Shown in pieces: positions 10,952 to 21,083 of a DNA stretch of 64,000 bases. A program made the translations under genes and the position numbers. How positions within the stretch are numbered: position 1 is the first letter of the stretch; each line of letters begins with the position of its first letter. The notes below the pieces were generated by a model, which searched no databases, was not told the DNA's origin, and was given only the letters and a program-made list of their open reading frames with translations. This stretch comes from Maricaulis maris (GTDB taxonomy: Bacteria > Pseudomonadota > Alphaproteobacteria > Caulobacterales > Maricaulaceae). The stretch is from contig NZ_RBIM01000002.1 in the NCBI RefSeq assembly GCF_003634045.1, forward strand, positions 434,001 to 498,000. Reading direction: 5' to 3'.

Positions 10952-12322
10952 ATGCGGAACAGATTGAAGATATTCGCTTCTTCGGCCGCGCTCCTGGCGC
11001 TGGCAGTCTCGCCTGCCTTGGCGGGCGGCGACGACGACCATCCGCGTCGTGGCTTGGCCATTGGCGGCGAATGCGAGGGCTGTGACTTTTCCGACAAGAA
11101 CATGGCCAATGCCGTTTTCATCGGCGCCAATTTCGAAGGCACCACTTTCGCCCAGTCGGAACTGCCGTCGGTCACGATGATCGAGAGCCAGTTCAACGAT
11201 ACCGATTTCAACGAAGCGATCATGGTCAACGCCCGCCTGACCGGTGTGACCTTCTCGCGCGCCAACATGTCCGGCGCGACGATGGCAAACTCGGTCATTG
11301 AGCGGGTCAATTTTTCCTCGGCCGACCTCGCCGACACCGACTTCACGAGCGCCCAGATGGTCTTCGTTACCTTCATCGGGTCTTCGCTCACCGACACACT
11401 GTTCGCCGATGCACGTTTGCGCCAGGTGAATTTCCTGCGCGCCCAACTCAGTGACACCAATTTCCGGGGCGCCGAGCTGCGGCGGGCGAATTTCGCCGAG
11501 GTCTCGGGCAATGACGTCAATTTCCAGGATGCAGACCTGACCGGCGCCAACTTCCAGGGCGCCAGCCTGCGCGAGGTCGACTTCACGGGTGCCAGCCTGA
11601 TCGGCGCCAATTTCTCCGGCGCCTCATTTGCCGAAACCACCGGGCTGACCAAGGAAAATCTCAGCGGCGCCTGTGGAGACGGGACCACCGCCCTGGGTCC
11701 GGGCGTCAACCTGCCCGATTGTGGCAGCCTGTCCGATGACGCCCGCACGACCTCGCGTTTCGAATATGCGCTGCGCTTCTCGCAGCCGGAACGGGTCGAG
11801 CGCGTGATCGAACTCCAAGCGTTGGAAAATGCCCGCATCGAGATCCTGTCAGAGATCGGAGCGGCGCTGCAATTGCACGCGTCAGAGCTCGACCAGGACG
11901 CCATTCGCGAAGCCACCAATGACGCCATGCGTGAGATCGCCCGCGCCGAACGCGAACTGCGCCGTATCGAACGCGAACGCGAATCCCAGCGCGAGGCGAT
12001 CAGCGAGGAAAGGCGCCGCATCCTGGAAGATGCGCGGCGCGAAGCGATGGATGCCAACCAGGCCGCCCGTCGCGCACTTCGCGACCAAAACCGGGCCCTG
12101 GGCCGCAATGGCCGCGCCACCGCCCGCATCGAGACCGAGGACGGCACCTATATCATCGAGCTACCCGATACAGACACTGACACAATCTGGATGATCGATG
12201 ACCAACATCTGCGCCGGGTCACACCGACACCACCCGATCCGCACACTCCGCCGGAACCACCGGAACCGCACAATGCCATGCCGGATCCCCAACCCGGTCG
12301 CCGCGGCCACCATCCTGATTGA
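10952..12322 (+). CDS. Exported pentapeptide-repeat protein with charged helical tail
   Basis: A 456-residue protein with four parts: a signal peptide (1-24), an ECEGC motif, about 40 pentapeptide repeats (residues 45-235) ending at the same SGACGDG cap seen in the upstream paralogue, and a tail. The tail holds an Arg/Glu-rich predicted coiled coil (about residues 290-390) and a Pro/His-rich terminus (from about 425). The mix of a beta-helix and a long charged helix on an exported protein is unusual. It could be a periplasmic spacer or scaffold, which is inference. A perfect hairpin terminator follows 18 bases after the stop. Confidence 0.8.
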   Translation: MRNRLKIFASSAALLALAVSPALAGGDDDHPRRGLAIGGECEGCDFSDKNMANAVFIGANFEGTTFAQSELPSVTMIESQFNDTDFNEAIMVNARLTGVTFSRANMSGATMANSVIERVNFSSADLADTDFTSAQMVFVTFIGSSLTDTLFADARLRQVNFLRAQLSDTNFRGAELRRANFAEVSGNDVNFQDADLTGANFQGASLREVDFTGASLIGANFSGASFAETTGLTKENLSGACGDGTTALGPGVNLPDCGSLSDDARTTSRFEYALRFSQPERVERVIELQALENARIEILSEIGAALQLHASELDQDAIREATNDAMREIARAERELRRIERERESQREAISEERRRILEDARREAMDANQAARRALRDQNRALGRNGRATARIETEDGTYIIELPDTDTDTIWMIDDQHLRRVTPTPPDPHTPPEPPEPHNAMPDPQPGRRGHHPD

Positions 12323-12340
12323 CCACATCACCACACACGA

Positions 12341-12367
12341 AAACGCCGGCCCATCGGGCCGGCGTTT
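12341..12367. terminator. Bidirectional intrinsic terminator
   Basis: A perfect 12-bp stem (AAACGCCGGCCC and its complement) around a 3-base loop ATC. The stem begins with A's and ends with T's, so it can act on both strands. It sits between the convergent pentapeptide gene and aspS. Confidence 0.85.
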
Positions 12368-12392
12368 ATCTGTCTGACGCGATCAACGCCGA

Positions 12393-14210
12393 TCAGGTCT
12401 TCTTCGCATCCGGCACCACCGTGCGGATGTGCAGCTCGCGCAATTGTTTGAGCTCAACCTCGGCCGGTGCGTTCATCATCAGGTCGCGAGCTTGCTGATC
12501 CTTCGGGAACATCACCACTTCGCGCAGGTTTTCGACGCCGGCCAGCAGCATGACCATCCGATCAACACCCGGCGCGATCCCGGCGTGCGGCGGGGCGCCA
12601 TAGCGGAAGGCGTTGAGCATGCCGCCGAACTCTTCCTCGACCGTCGCCGCATCATAGCCGGCAAAGGCGAAGGCTTTCAGCATCACGTCCGGACGGTGAT
12701 TCCGCACGGCGCCGGATGACAGCTCCACGCCATTGCAGACAATGTCGTACTGGAAGGCCTTGAGGGCCAGCAGCGTGTCGGCATCGGTATTGGCATCGAG
12801 CTTGAGGAATTCATCCGGATCGATCTGCGGCATCGAAAACGGATTGTGCGAGAAGTCGATCTTCTTGTTGTCCTCATCCCACTCATACATCGGGAAATCG
12901 ACGATCCAGCAGAAGCGGAAGGTATCCTTTTCGCAAAGATCGAGTTCGGTGCCGACGACATCGCGGGCACGCCCGGCAAAGCTGGCGAAATCCTTCGGGT
13001 CGCCAGCCGCGAAGAAACACGCGTCACCTGCGCCGAGGCCGAGTTCAACGCGCAGCGCCTCGGTGCGCTCCTCGCCGATATTCTTGGCGATCGGGCCGGC
13101 CGCTTCCAGGCCACCCTCGGCCTCGCGCCAGAAGATATAGCCCATGCCCGGCTGGCCCTCTTTCTGGGCCCAGGAATTCATCCGGTCACAGAAGGCCCGA
13201 CTGCCGCCGGTCTTGGCCGGGATCGCCCAGACCTGGACCTTGGGATTGCGTTCCAGCATGCCGGCAAACACCTTGAAGCCGGACCCGCGGAAGGTCTCGG
13301 AGGCATCGGCCATCTTGATCGGGTTGCGAAGGTCCGGCTTGTCGGAGCCATACCAGCGCATGGCATCCTTGTAGGCGATCTGCACAAAAGGTTCGTCCGG
13401 CACGGTGCGACCGTCGGCAAACTCGTCGAACAGGCCCTTCATGACCGGCTCGATCACATCGAACACGTCCTGTTGGGTGGCAAAGCTCATTTCCATGTCG
13501 AGCTGGTAAAACTCGCCCGGCGCCCGGTCGGCGCGGGCATCCTCGTCGCGGAAACAGGGTGCGATCTGGAAATAGCGGTCAAAGCCGGAGACCATGATCA
13601 GCTGTTTGAACTGCTGCGGCGCCTGCGGAAGGGCGTAGAATTTGCCCGGATGGACCCGGCTCGGCACCAGGAAATCGCGTGCACCTTCCGGTGAGGAGGC
13701 GGTCAGGATTGGCGTCTGGTATTCGACGAATTTCTCGTCGACCATGCGGCGGCGAATGCTGTCGATGATCTTCGAACGCAGCACGATGCGCTTGTGCAGG
13801 CTCTCGCGGCGCAGATCGATATAGCGGTGCTTGAGGCGCACCTCTTCCGACCAGTCCGGCTCACCAAAGACCGGAAGCGGCAATTCTTCCGCTTCCGACT
13901 GGATCGCCAGCTCGGCCAGGCGGACCTCGATCTCGCCGGTCGGCAGGTTGGCGTTCACGGTCTCGTCGGAGCGGGCGATGACCTCACCGGTCACAGTGAT
14001 CACGCTTTCAACACGCAAGCGTTCCAGCGTCGCGAAATGCGGGCTTTCCGGCTCCAGCACGACCTGGGTCAGGCCATAATGGTCGCGCAGGTCGATGAAG
14101 AGCAGACCGCCATGATCGCGCTTGCGGTGGATCCAGCCGGAAATCCGGGCCGTCTGGCCGACATGGTCCTTGCGCAGTTCGGCGCAAGTATGGGAGCGGT
14201 ATGCATGCAT
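12393..14210 (-). CDS. aspS: Aspartyl-tRNA synthetase
   Basis: A 605-residue bacterial-type class II AspRS: N-terminal OB-fold anticodon domain ([17 protein letters not shown]), class II motif 2 ([19 protein letters not shown]), the bacterial GAD insertion domain and motif 3 ([11 protein letters not shown]). It charges tRNA-Asp. The full GatCAB set lies just downstream, so this enzyme is probably the non-discriminating kind that also forms Asp-tRNA-Asn, subject to no AsnRS being encoded elsewhere. A sigma-73-like promoter is proposed at 14251-14280. Confidence 0.96.
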   Translation of the reverse strand: MHAYRSHTCAELRKDHVGQTARISGWIHRKRDHGGLLFIDLRDHYGLTQVVLEPESPHFATLERLRVESVITVTGEVIARSDETVNANLPTGEIEVRLAELAIQSEAEELPLPVFGEPDWSEEVRLKHRYIDLRRESLHKRIVLRSKIIDSIRRRMVDEKFVEYQTPILTASSPEGARDFLVPSRVHPGKFYALPQAPQQFKQLIMVSGFDRYFQIAPCFRDEDARADRAPGEFYQLDMEMSFATQQDVFDVIEPVMKGLFDEFADGRTVPDEPFVQIAYKDAMRWYGSDKPDLRNPIKMADASETFRGSGFKVFAGMLERNPKVQVWAIPAKTGGSRAFCDRMNSWAQKEGQPGMGYIFWREAEGGLEAAGPIAKNIGEERTEALRVELGLGAGDACFFAAGDPKDFASFAGRARDVVGTELDLCEKDTFRFCWIVDFPMYEWDEDNKKIDFSHNPFSMPQIDPDEFLKLDANTDADTLLALKAFQYDIVCNGVELSSGAVRNHRPDVMLKAFAFAGYDAATVEEEFGGMLNAFRYGAPPHAGIAPGVDRMVMLLAGVENLREVVMFPKDQQARDLMMNAPAEVELKQLRELHIRTVVPDAKKT

Positions 14211-14250
14211 GGGAAAGCGTCCGTAAAACGGGGGTTAGACAGGTTGCCGC

Positions 14251-14280
14251 GATGTGCCGGTTTGTGGGGTGAAATGTCAA
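14251..14280 (-). promoter_or_regulatory. Candidate aspS promoter
   Basis: On the minus strand TTGACAT is followed after 15 bases by GGCACATC, resembling the Caulobacter sigma-73 elements. The -10 element lies about 40 bases before the aspS start. The spacer is one base longer than the usual 10-14. Confidence 0.45.
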
Positions 14281-14831
14281 GCTGGCCGGGCCTCGGGGCG
14301 CAGTACCCGCGCACAACAACATCACCGCGGCGACCTCGCCTTGCGTTCCTGGACAAAAAGAGCGTGGGGATACCGATCGAATCCGATAAGATTCTGATTT
14401 AAAGCCATCAATTTTGACCTGCACGCCGCCAGGCCTTTTGCAAGAAGCTGGAAGATCTCCCGACTCACCGTCCCGCCCCGAATTCAAAATCAGCAGCAAT
14501 GGAGCGATCCATCGTGGTGGCCACGTTATTTGTCGTGTTTTGCCCCTGTCGATCACCGCGCGGGGTCAAATGGTCGTCATGCCCGCTAAACCGAATAAGC
14601 GCCGCCCGCGGTACGCCCCGGACAACCAATCCGCCCCCCGATGAGTTGGGTGCGCGAGAGTTATGGGGGTGAGTGAGACGAGGCCGGCTCCCCCTCACCG
14701 GCCGGCGGGAAAGAGGGAAAACCTCCAAGCGGAGTCAGCCTGCCTCACACCGCTTCGTATGGATCGGAAAGATGGAGCCACCCGATCCGAGGCGTTGGAG
14801 ACACGTGTCCGGAAATTGCGCTATGGGTTGC
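14281..14831. other. Long gene-free interval between aspS and gatB
   Basis: About 550 bases with no convincing gene on either strand; the open frames here have no ribosome site or recognisable protein. It contains GANTC sites at 14379, 14390, 14462 and 14732, a GC-rich GCCGG...CCGGC inverted repeat near 14683-14706, and a perfect GACACGTGTC palindrome at 14800-14809 downstream of gatB. Nothing else stands out. Confidence 0.5.
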
Positions 14832-16325
14832 CTATCCCAGCAACTTCTTCCGCAAAATCTCGTTCACGGCTTGCGGATTAGCCTTGCCCTGCATGGCTTT
14901 CATCACCTGGCCGACGAACCAGCCCATCGTCTTGGGCTTGTCCTTGACCTGGGCGGCCTGGTCGGGATTGTCGGCGATGAGCCGGTCGATGACGGCTTCA
15001 ATGGCACCGGTATCGGTGACCTGTTTGAGGCCCTTCTCTTCGACAATTTTCGCCGGGGCGCCGCCTTCGCTCCACAGGATTTCGAACACGTCCTTGGCGA
15101 TCTTGCCGGAGATGGTGTCGTCGGAAATGAGCGCGATCAGACCACCGAGCTGTTCGGCCGAGACCGGGCTGTCGGTGATGTCGAGACCTTCCTTGTTGAG
15201 GCGGCCATAGAGCTCGTTATTGACCCAGGAGGAGGCCAGCTTGGCGTCCCGGCCCTCGGCCACGATCTCGAAATAATCGGCGCGGTCCTTGTCGGCGGAC
15301 AGGACGGCGGCGTCGTAATCGGACAGGCCGAGTTCGGAGACGAGGCGCACGCGCTTCTGGTCTGGCAGTTCGGGCAGGCCGGCCCTGATCTCGTCGACCC
15401 AGGTCTGCTGCAGCTCGAGCGGCAGCAGGTCGGGGTCGGGGAAGTAGCGGTAGTCGTGCGCTTCTTCCTTGGAGCGCATGGAGCGGGTCACACCGGTGCC
15501 TGCGTCGAACAGGCGGGTTTCCTGATCGATCTTGCCGCCGTCCTCGATGATGTCGATCTGGCGCTTGGCCTCATACTCGATGGCCTGGCGGATGAAGCGC
15601 AGAGAATTGACATTCTTGATCTCGCAGCGCGTGCCCAGATGCGAGAAATCACCGGTCTCGCGGAATTTCTCGTACTGGCCGGGACGGCACACCGAGACGT
15701 TCACATCGGCGCGCAGCTGCCCCTTCTCCATATCGCCGCCGCACGTGCCCAGATAGCGCAGAATGGTGCGCAGCTTGGCGACATAGGCCGAGGCCTCTTC
15801 GGGCGAGCGGATATGCGGGCGCGAGACGATTTCCATCAGCGCCACGCCGGAGCGGTTGAGGTCGACATAGGTCGAATTGGGATCGAGATCATGGATCGAC
15901 TTGCCGGCATCCTGTTCCAGGTGCAGGCGTTCAATGCCAACGGTGAAGCGCGAGCCGTCGTCGCGCTCGCACTCGATCTCGCCCTCGCCGACGATCGGGA
16001 ATTGGAACTGGGAGATCTGATAGCCCTGCGGCAGATCCGGGTAGAAATAGTTCTTGCGGTCAAAGCGAGACCAGAGATTGATCTGGGCATTGAGGCCGAG
16101 CCCCGTCCGGACAGCCTGCTCGACGACGCGCTCATTGATCACTGGCAGCATGCCGGGCATGGCTGCATCGACCAGGGAGACTTGGGTGTTGGGCGCCGCG
16201 CCAAAGGCCGTCGCCGCTCCCGAAAACAGCTTGGCATTGGAGACGACCTGGGCGTGGATCTCCAGACCCATGACAACTTCCCAGTCGCCGGTCGCGCCCG
16301 GCAGGATATAGCTGTGATCACTCAT
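14832..16325 (-). CDS. gatB: Asp/Glu-tRNA(Asn/Gln) amidotransferase subunit B
   Basis: A 497-residue GatB, the kinase-like subunit that phosphorylates misacylated Asp-tRNA-Asn or Glu-tRNA-Gln before amidation. Family landmarks are [13 protein letters not shown] at the start, the GMLPVIN and [11 protein letters not shown] segments, the [16 protein letters not shown] core and the C-terminal YqeY-like tail domain. I placed the start at the ATG at 16325. It is transcribed separately from gatC-gatA, and a good sigma-73-like promoter lies 53-79 bases upstream. Confidence 0.96.
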   Translation of the reverse strand: MSDHSYILPGATGDWEVVMGLEIHAQVVSNAKLFSGAATAFGAAPNTQVSLVDAAMPGMLPVINERVVEQAVRTGLGLNAQINLWSRFDRKNYFYPDLPQGYQISQFQFPIVGEGEIECERDDGSRFTVGIERLHLEQDAGKSIHDLDPNSTYVDLNRSGVALMEIVSRPHIRSPEEASAYVAKLRTILRYLGTCGGDMEKGQLRADVNVSVCRPGQYEKFRETGDFSHLGTRCEIKNVNSLRFIRQAIEYEAKRQIDIIEDGGKIDQETRLFDAGTGVTRSMRSKEEAHDYRYFPDPDLLPLELQQTWVDEIRAGLPELPDQKRVRLVSELGLSDYDAAVLSADKDRADYFEIVAEGRDAKLASSWVNNELYGRLNKEGLDITDSPVSAEQLGGLIALISDDTISGKIAKDVFEILWSEGGAPAKIVEEKGLKQVTDTGAIEAVIDRLIADNPDQAAQVKDKPKTMGWFVGQVMKAMQGKANPQAVNEILRKKLLG

Positions 16326-16377
16326 CGATAGCCCCGTGTTTATGGTCGTGCGGCGGGCAGACAACCCACCCGGCGTT

Positions 16378-16404
16378 GATTGAACCTTCCCCGCCCGCCG
16401 TCAA
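16378..16404 (-). promoter_or_regulatory. Candidate gatB promoter
   Basis: Minus-strand TTGACGG (perfect to the Caulobacter -35) is followed after 12 bases by GTTCAATC, which matches six of eight positions of GCTANAWC. Predicted leader is about 45 bases. Confidence 0.6.
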
Positions 16405-16546
16405 GTCCGGCTCGCTGCTATGGCGCATTTCGGTGCCGGTCTGCTGCGGCGTAGGGCAGGTTTCTGCAGTTGCACGAGGCAAACTGGCAACCGACTTGCT
16501 GATAGCTCGCAAAGCAAACGGAAGACGCACCGAAGAGGGACAGACC

Positions 16547-17020
16547 TTGCGACACACCATTCTTTCGATCGCCCTGAGCGGGGTCGCGGCCCTGGCGCTC
16601 TCGTCCTGCGCGTCCAAGCCGGAACCACGCGTATCCGCAAGCCAGGCTGCGTTTGAGCAGGCACTGGCCATGGCCTTGCTGGGCCCCATGATGGAAGGCC
16701 GTTCTCCCATGTCGGATGGCGAACTCCAGACGCGTGCCAGAGCGGCTCAGCGTTATCCACTGGGCAGCTGGGACAATCCGGTTCGCGCATCCGGTCCGGG
16801 CGGGCAGCGTGAATATCTGTCCCGCCTGCGGTGCGCCGATGGGCAGACGCCGCGCTTTGAACGGCTGGGCAATTTCGGCGCCGGCATCTACCGGTCTATC
16901 GTGGATGGTTATCAGCTCGATTGCGGGTCGGCCCAGCCGGGACGTGTCGAAGTCTATATGGACATGTACCATCCCGGATATCGCGAGATGCTGCCGGTCG
17001 CCGGATTCTTCATCATGTAA
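16547..17020 (+). CDS. Small lipoprotein of unknown function
   Basis: A 157-residue predicted lipoprotein. I chose a TTG start at 16547 because GAGGGA lies about 8 bases upstream and the frame then opens with a clean lipoprotein signal (MRHTILSIAL..., lipobox LSSC, Cys21). Longer readings put 57 odd residues before the signal. The mature part has a YPLGSWDNPVR motif and a pair of Cys (RLRCADG and QLDCG) spaced for a disulfide, and ends in a hydrophobic MLPVAGFFIM. No family is recognised. It is divergent from gatB. Confidence 0.65.
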   Translation: MRHTILSIALSGVAALALSSCASKPEPRVSASQAAFEQALAMALLGPMMEGRSPMSDGELQTRARAAQRYPLGSWDNPVRASGPGGQREYLSRLRCADGQTPRFERLGNFGAGIYRSIVDGYQLDCGSAQPGRVEVYMDMYHPGYREMLPVAGFFIM

Positions 17021-17055
17021 AGGCAGACTGCGGGACCCAAGGCCCGGAGCGACCG

Positions 17056-17373
17056 CTAGCGCGGAGTGGCCGCGTGATTGTGCGGGTCTTCGTCCGGATC
17101 TTCGTCGGCGTCATCGTCGTCATCCCAAGCGGGACGCTCGTCTTCCGGCGTGTTCATCGCCGCAACCAGGACCCGTCCCGCCATGGCGACGGTCAGGCCG
17201 AAAAACAAAAAACCGATGCCCGGTACGACCAGGAAAACGGTCCAGATGGTGCGCGGCTCCAGCGGCACGAGGCCGCGAAACACCACGACCGCCGCCAGCA
17301 CGAAGAGCGCGCCAAGAAGAAAACTCGGGCGTGCGAGTTTCATGGCTGGGTGGGCGGGTTCAGCCTTGGCCAT
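17056..17373 (-). CDS. Two-helix membrane protein with acidic tail
   Basis: A 105-residue protein with two transmembrane segments (about residues 16-34 and 43-72) and an unusually acidic C-terminus containing a run of Asp/Glu/Pro. The ATG at 17373 lies inside the end of the upstream gene, a 14-base overlap that suggests translational coupling. It is the last gene of a gatC-gatA-membrane-membrane run. No known domain is visible. The acidic tail would face the cytoplasm if both ends are inside. Confidence 0.6.
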   Translation of the reverse strand: MAKAEPAHPAMKLARPSFLLGALFVLAAVVVFRGLVPLEPRTIWTVFLVVPGIGFLFFGLTVAMAGRVLVAAMNTPEDERPAWDDDDDADEDPDEDPHNHAATPR

Positions 17374-17644
17374 CGGACTTTCCCGCAAAGCTTTTCACCA
17401 CGGCCAGCATCGCTGCCAGACCGAACCCGGCCAGCATCAACCCCAGCGACAGTTGGATGATGAAGCCGATGGCCGGGAACTCGCCCGTCCCGAAAGCCTG
17501 CCCCACCATCACGCCGCCGGAATAAACAGTCGGCAGGCCGAAGGCGAGGCCAAGCACGGCCATCATGATCATGAAGCCGCGATTGGGCTTTTTCGGGCCT
17601 TCGGGTTGCGGCGTGTCAGGTGTCGGTGTTTCGGGCGTGCTCAT
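17360..17644 (-). CDS. Two-helix membrane protein, coupled to gatA
   Basis: A 94-residue protein: a Pro/Thr-rich polar N-terminus (residues 1-25) followed by two transmembrane segments (27-52 and 60-85). Its ATG overlaps the gatA stop (TGATG), so it is translationally coupled to gatA. Its 3' end overlaps the next small membrane gene by 14 bases. I do not recognise the family; linkage to gatA may be only regional. Confidence 0.62.
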   Translation of the reverse strand: MSTPETPTPDTPQPEGPKKPNRGFMIMMAVLGLAFGLPTVYSGGVMVGQAFGTGEFPAIGFIIQLSLGLMLAGFGLAAMLAVVKSFAGKSDGQG

Positions 17645-19119
17645 CAGGACCACCAATTCTCCGGCTTGGCGACGAAGCCGGCCGAATCCTCGATCGCCGC
17701 GCCGACCTTGAACATGGTCTCCTCGTCCAGCGCCGGGGTGATGATCTGCAGCCCCAGCGGCAGGCCGTCCTTGTCGACACCGGCCGGCACTGACATGGCC
17801 GGCAGGCCGGCCAGGTTGGCGGTGACGGTGAAGACGTCATTGAGATACATGGCGATCGGATCGTCCGACTTGGAACCCAGTTCGAACGCCGCCGATGGCG
17901 CTGACGGCGTCAGCACGGCATCGACCTTTTCAAACGCCTGTTCGAAATCCTGCAGGATGCGCGTGCGCACTTTCTGGGCGCGCAGATAATAGGCATCGTA
18001 ATAGCCGGCAGAGAGCACATAGGTGCCGATCATGATGCGGCGCTGCACCTCATGGCCGAAACCGGCACCGCGCGTGTTTTCATAGGTCGCATTGAGGTTT
18101 TCCCCCTCGACGCGATTGCCATAGCGCATGCCGTCATAGCGGGCGAGGTTGGACGAGGCTTCCGCCGGCGCGACGATGTAATAGGCCGGCAGGGCGTATT
18201 TGGTGTGCGGCAGGGAGATGTCGACGATCTCGCAGCCGGCGGCCTTGAGCCAGTCAATGCCCTTTTGCCAGGCCTCATCGATCTCGGCCGGCATGCCGTC
18301 GACCCGATATTCCTTGGGCACACCGATGCGCAGGCCCTTCACCGAACCGCCCACGGCGGCGACAAAGTCCGGCACGTCGTTTGGCAAGGATGTCGAATCC
18401 TTGGGGTCATGGCCCGACATGGCCTGCAGCATCAAGGCCGAGTCCTTCACCGTCTTGGCAAACGGGCCCGGATGGTCGAGCGAGGAGGCAAAGGCCACCG
18501 TGCCCCAGCGCGAGGTGCGGCCATAGGTGGCTTTGACGCCGACCGTACCGGTGAAGGCGGCCGGTTGGCGGATCGAACCGCCGGTATCGGTACCGGTCGC
18601 GCCGAAGCAGAGATCAGCCGCCACAGCCGCTGCAGACCCGCCCGAGGAGCCGCCCGGCGTCAGCATTTCGCCGTTCGGACCCTTCCAGGGATTATTGACC
18701 GGGCCGGTGTTAGAGGTCTCGTTCGACGAGCCCATGGCGAACTCGTCCATCGAGGTCTTGCACAGGAAGACGCCGCCATTCTCCCACAGCTTGGCCGTGA
18801 CGCTCGACTCATAGGTCGGTTTGAAGCCCTTGAGGATGTTCGAGGAGGCCGCCGTGTCGACGCCCTCGACCGCGAACAAATCCTTGATCGCCAGCGGTGC
18901 CCCCTCGATCAGCCCGCCCTCGCCGCGTGCCAGCTTCTCGTCCGAGGCCTTGGCCATGGCCAGCGTCTTGTCGGCGTCAAAGGCCGTAAAGGCATTCAGC
19001 TTGGGCTGCGCCGCCTCGCACAGGGCGAGGCCTTCGGTGGCCAGTTCGACCGCGGAAACCTCACGCGCCTTCAGCTTGGCGGTGATGTCAGACAGGGTGA
19101 GTTTGAAAAGCTCGCTCAT
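17644..19119 (-). CDS. gatA: Asp/Glu-tRNA(Asn/Gln) amidotransferase subunit A
   Basis: A 491-residue amidase-signature enzyme that releases ammonia from Gln or Asn for the GatB site. The Ser-cisSer-Lys triad is visible: the Lys in LAIKDLF (about residue 78), the two Ser in the [11 protein letters not shown] and [11 protein letters not shown] segments. It lies three bases after gatC and couples to a small membrane gene downstream. Together with GatB it implies that Asn-tRNA, Gln-tRNA or both are made by transamidation. Confidence 0.97.
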   Translation of the reverse strand: MSELFKLTLSDITAKLKAREVSAVELATEGLALCEAAQPKLNAFTAFDADKTLAMAKASDEKLARGEGGLIEGAPLAIKDLFAVEGVDTAASSNILKGFKPTYESSVTAKLWENGGVFLCKTSMDEFAMGSSNETSNTGPVNNPWKGPNGEMLTPGGSSGGSAAAVAADLCFGATGTDTGGSIRQPAAFTGTVGVKATYGRTSRWGTVAFASSLDHPGPFAKTVKDSALMLQAMSGHDPKDSTSLPNDVPDFVAAVGGSVKGLRIGVPKEYRVDGMPAEIDEAWQKGIDWLKAAGCEIVDISLPHTKYALPAYYIVAPAEASSNLARYDGMRYGNRVEGENLNATYENTRGAGFGHEVQRRIMIGTYVLSAGYYDAYYLRAQKVRTRILQDFEQAFEKVDAVLTPSAPSAAFELGSKSDDPIAMYLNDVFTVTANLAGLPAMSVPAGVDKDGLPLGLQIITPALDEETMFKVGAAIEDSAGFVAKPENWWS

Positions 19120-19122
19120 GAC

Positions 19123-19410
19123 CTACTCCACCGATTTGGGAACAACGAAGAAGCCTTCGTCGGAGCAGGGCGCATTGGCCAGGACCTTGTCGCGGCAATT
19201 GCCGTCGGTGACTTCGTCGGCGCGCTGCGGCAGCGGGAATTTCACCGGTGTGGTCATGGCTTCGACGCCCTCGACATCCACTTCATTGAGCTGTTCGATC
19301 CAGCTCAGAATGCCATTGAGTTCGCCAACCAGCGCCTCGACGCGGTCAGTGGGTTCGGCAATGCGGGCGAGACGCGCGATGCGGCGCACATCATCAGCGG
19401 TGACGGACAT
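19123..19410 (-). CDS. gatC: Asp/Glu-tRNA(Asn/Gln) amidotransferase subunit C
   Basis: A 95-residue GatC that wraps around GatA and stabilises it. The typical opening VTADDVRRIARLARI, the GELNGILSWIEQLNEVDVEGVEAM middle and the VTDGNC...SDEGFFVVPKSVE end are all present. It starts the gatC-gatA operon, with three bases between the genes. It is divergent from ruvX with a 100-base gap. Confidence 0.95.
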   Translation of the reverse strand: MSVTADDVRRIARLARIAEPTDRVEALVGELNGILSWIEQLNEVDVEGVEAMTTPVKFPLPQRADEVTDGNCRDKVLANAPCSDEGFFVVPKSVE

Positions 19411-19510
19411 GGGAAATCACTCCGGATAGTCGAAGCCGCTTGAGTAGCAATCGCCTTTCGCAGGTGCAAGAAAGCTTGACGGTGGCGCGTGCAAGGCGCA
19501 TCCCGCAATC

Positions 19511-19966
19511 ATGCCGATTGTAACGCTGGAAGACCTGCCCGATGGCCCGTTGATCGCTCTTGATCCGGGCAGCAAGACCATCGGGGTCGCCGCCTGCGGT
19601 GCTTCGCGCGGTCTTTCGACACCGGTGGAAACCATCAAGCGGACCAAGTTCACCAACGACGCGGAACGCATCTTCGCCCTGCTGGACGAGCGCCAGGCCA
19701 CCGCCATCGTGCTGGGACTGCCGGTCAATATGGACGGGTCGGAAGGCCCGCGCGTGCAGTCCGTCCGCGCCATGGCCCGCAATCTGATGCGCCTGCGCGA
19801 TCTGCCGATTGTCTTCCAGGACGAACGCCTGTCGACCTTTGAGGCCGAGGAAAAGCTGATCGCCGTCGGCGTGCGCCGCGACAAGCGCAAGGACATCATC
19901 GACGCCCACGCCGCCGCCAACATATTGCAAAGCGCCCTCGATCGGCTGGAGATGCTGGGTGAGTAG
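19511..19966 (+). CDS. ruvX: Holliday junction resolvase-like RuvX/YqgF
   Basis: A 151-residue YqgF/RuvX protein with an RNase H fold. Members are linked to pre-16S rRNA 5' processing and Holliday junction cleavage. The acidic catalytic positions are visible in ALDPGSKTIGVA, FQDERLSTFEAEE and DAHAAANILQ. The protein is of normal length. The ATG at 19511 is chosen; a ribosome site is weak. A palindromic repeat block follows 12 bases after the stop. Confidence 0.93.
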   Translation: MPIVTLEDLPDGPLIALDPGSKTIGVAACGASRGLSTPVETIKRTKFTNDAERIFALLDERQATAIVLGLPVNMDGSEGPRVQSVRAMARNLMRLRDLPIVFQDERLSTFEAEEKLIAVGVRRDKRKDIIDAHAAANILQSALDRLEMLGE

Positions 19967-19978
19967 CGCCACCATCTT

Positions 19979-20089
19979 CCTTCTCCCTTGGGAGAAGGTC
20001 CCCGCAGGGGGGATGAGGGGGTTCGGCGAGACACCCGATCAAGACCGGGCTTTTCCCCTCACCCTTGATCCCTCTCCCCGGGGAGAGGG
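19979..20089. repeat. Paired palindromic (REP/BIME-like) element
   Basis: Two GC-rich hairpins in one intergenic block: CCTTCTCCC-TT-GGGAGAAGG at 19979-19998 and the perfect palindrome CCCTCTCCCCGGGGAGAGGG at 20070-20089. The intervening halves (GGGGGGATGAGGGGG and CCCCTCACCC) are also mutually complementary. It could end ruvX transcription. Confidence 0.7.
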
Positions 20090-20131
20090 AAAACAGCGCC
20101 TGCCCTTTTTGACGACGCGAGGCTGTTCCGC

Positions 20132-21046
20132 ATGAACCCCATCATCTCCGCCCTCGTGCCGGTCTTCGGCGTGATCTTTGTCGGCTGGCTGCTGCGCCGC
20201 TCCAATCTTCTGCCGGATGACAGCTGGGGCCCGATCTCGCGGCTGGCCTATCTCGGCCTGTCGCCGGCCCTGCTGTTTTCCTCGATCAGTCATGCCGACC
20301 TGTCGGATATCCAGCTGGGCAGCTTCATGGGCGCGGCGATGCTGGGCTTTCTCGGCATGGCGGCGATCACGCTGGCGATCAAGCCGCTGCTGAAAATCCC
20401 CGACCCGACTTATACCAGCGTTTTCCAGGCCACCTGCCGCTGGAACGGGCTGCTCATTCTCGCCCTGGGCATTGCCCTGTTCGGCGAGGAGGGCGAAATC
20501 CTGGTGGCGCTGATCATGGTCGCCTCCATCCCGCTGGTGAACATGGAATGCGTCGCGGCCCTGTCGATCTGGGGCGATGGCGCAGCGCCGAACTGGCGCT
20601 CGATCATCTATCGCATCCTGACCAATCCGCTCATCCTCGGCTCGGCGGCGGGCGGTATCGTAAATCTGGGTGGTATCCCGCTTCCCGGCATGCTGACCGA
20701 CACGGTCGACCTGATCGGCCAGGCTGCCCTGCCATTGATCCTGCTGGCCGTTGGCGCCGGCCTCAACTTCACCGCCATGAAAGCCCGTCCGCGCCTTCTG
20801 GGACTGTCGGTCTTCATCAAGCTGATGATCGGACCGCTGGTCTTCTATGGCATCGGCCGCTTGCTCGGCATTGAGGGCGTGCCCCTGACCATCCTCCTGC
20901 TGACCGGTGCCTCGCCGGGCGCCGCCTCGGCCTATGTCCTGGCCAAGCAGATGGGCGGCGACGCGCCCTATTCCGCCGGCGACATCACCGCGAGCGCGCT
21001 GTTCTGCTTTGTGACGATTCCGTTCTGGCTGTGGCTGTTGGGATAG
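20132..21046 (+). CDS. AEC family transporter
   Basis: A 304-residue protein of the auxin efflux carrier (AEC) family with about ten hydrophobic segments. Typical features are an N-terminal PVFGVIFVGWLLRR helix, the central ATCRWNGL motif and the C-terminal LLTGASPGAASAYVLAKQMGGD crossover region. Bacterial AEC proteins export or take up carboxylates such as malate or malonate, and the substrate here is not evident. Genes either side are unrelated, and both flanks carry palindromic repeats. Confidence 0.88.
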   Translation: MNPIISALVPVFGVIFVGWLLRRSNLLPDDSWGPISRLAYLGLSPALLFSSISHADLSDIQLGSFMGAAMLGFLGMAAITLAIKPLLKIPDPTYTSVFQATCRWNGLLILALGIALFGEEGEILVALIMVASIPLVNMECVAALSIWGDGAAPNWRSIIYRILTNPLILGSAAGGIVNLGGIPLPGMLTDTVDLIGQAALPLILLAVGAGLNFTAMKARPRLLGLSVFIKLMIGPLVFYGIGRLLGIEGVPLTILLLTGASPGAASAYVLAKQMGGDAPYSAGDITASALFCFVTIPFWLWLLG

Positions 21047-21083
21047 CGCGTATTGGCACGCAGCGCCGCGACGCACACCCGCC

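Noticed and set aside
14008-14556. Frame extending upstream of aspS
   Set aside because: Overlaps the aspS N-terminus in another frame and crosses the proposed aspS promoter; composition looks non-coding.
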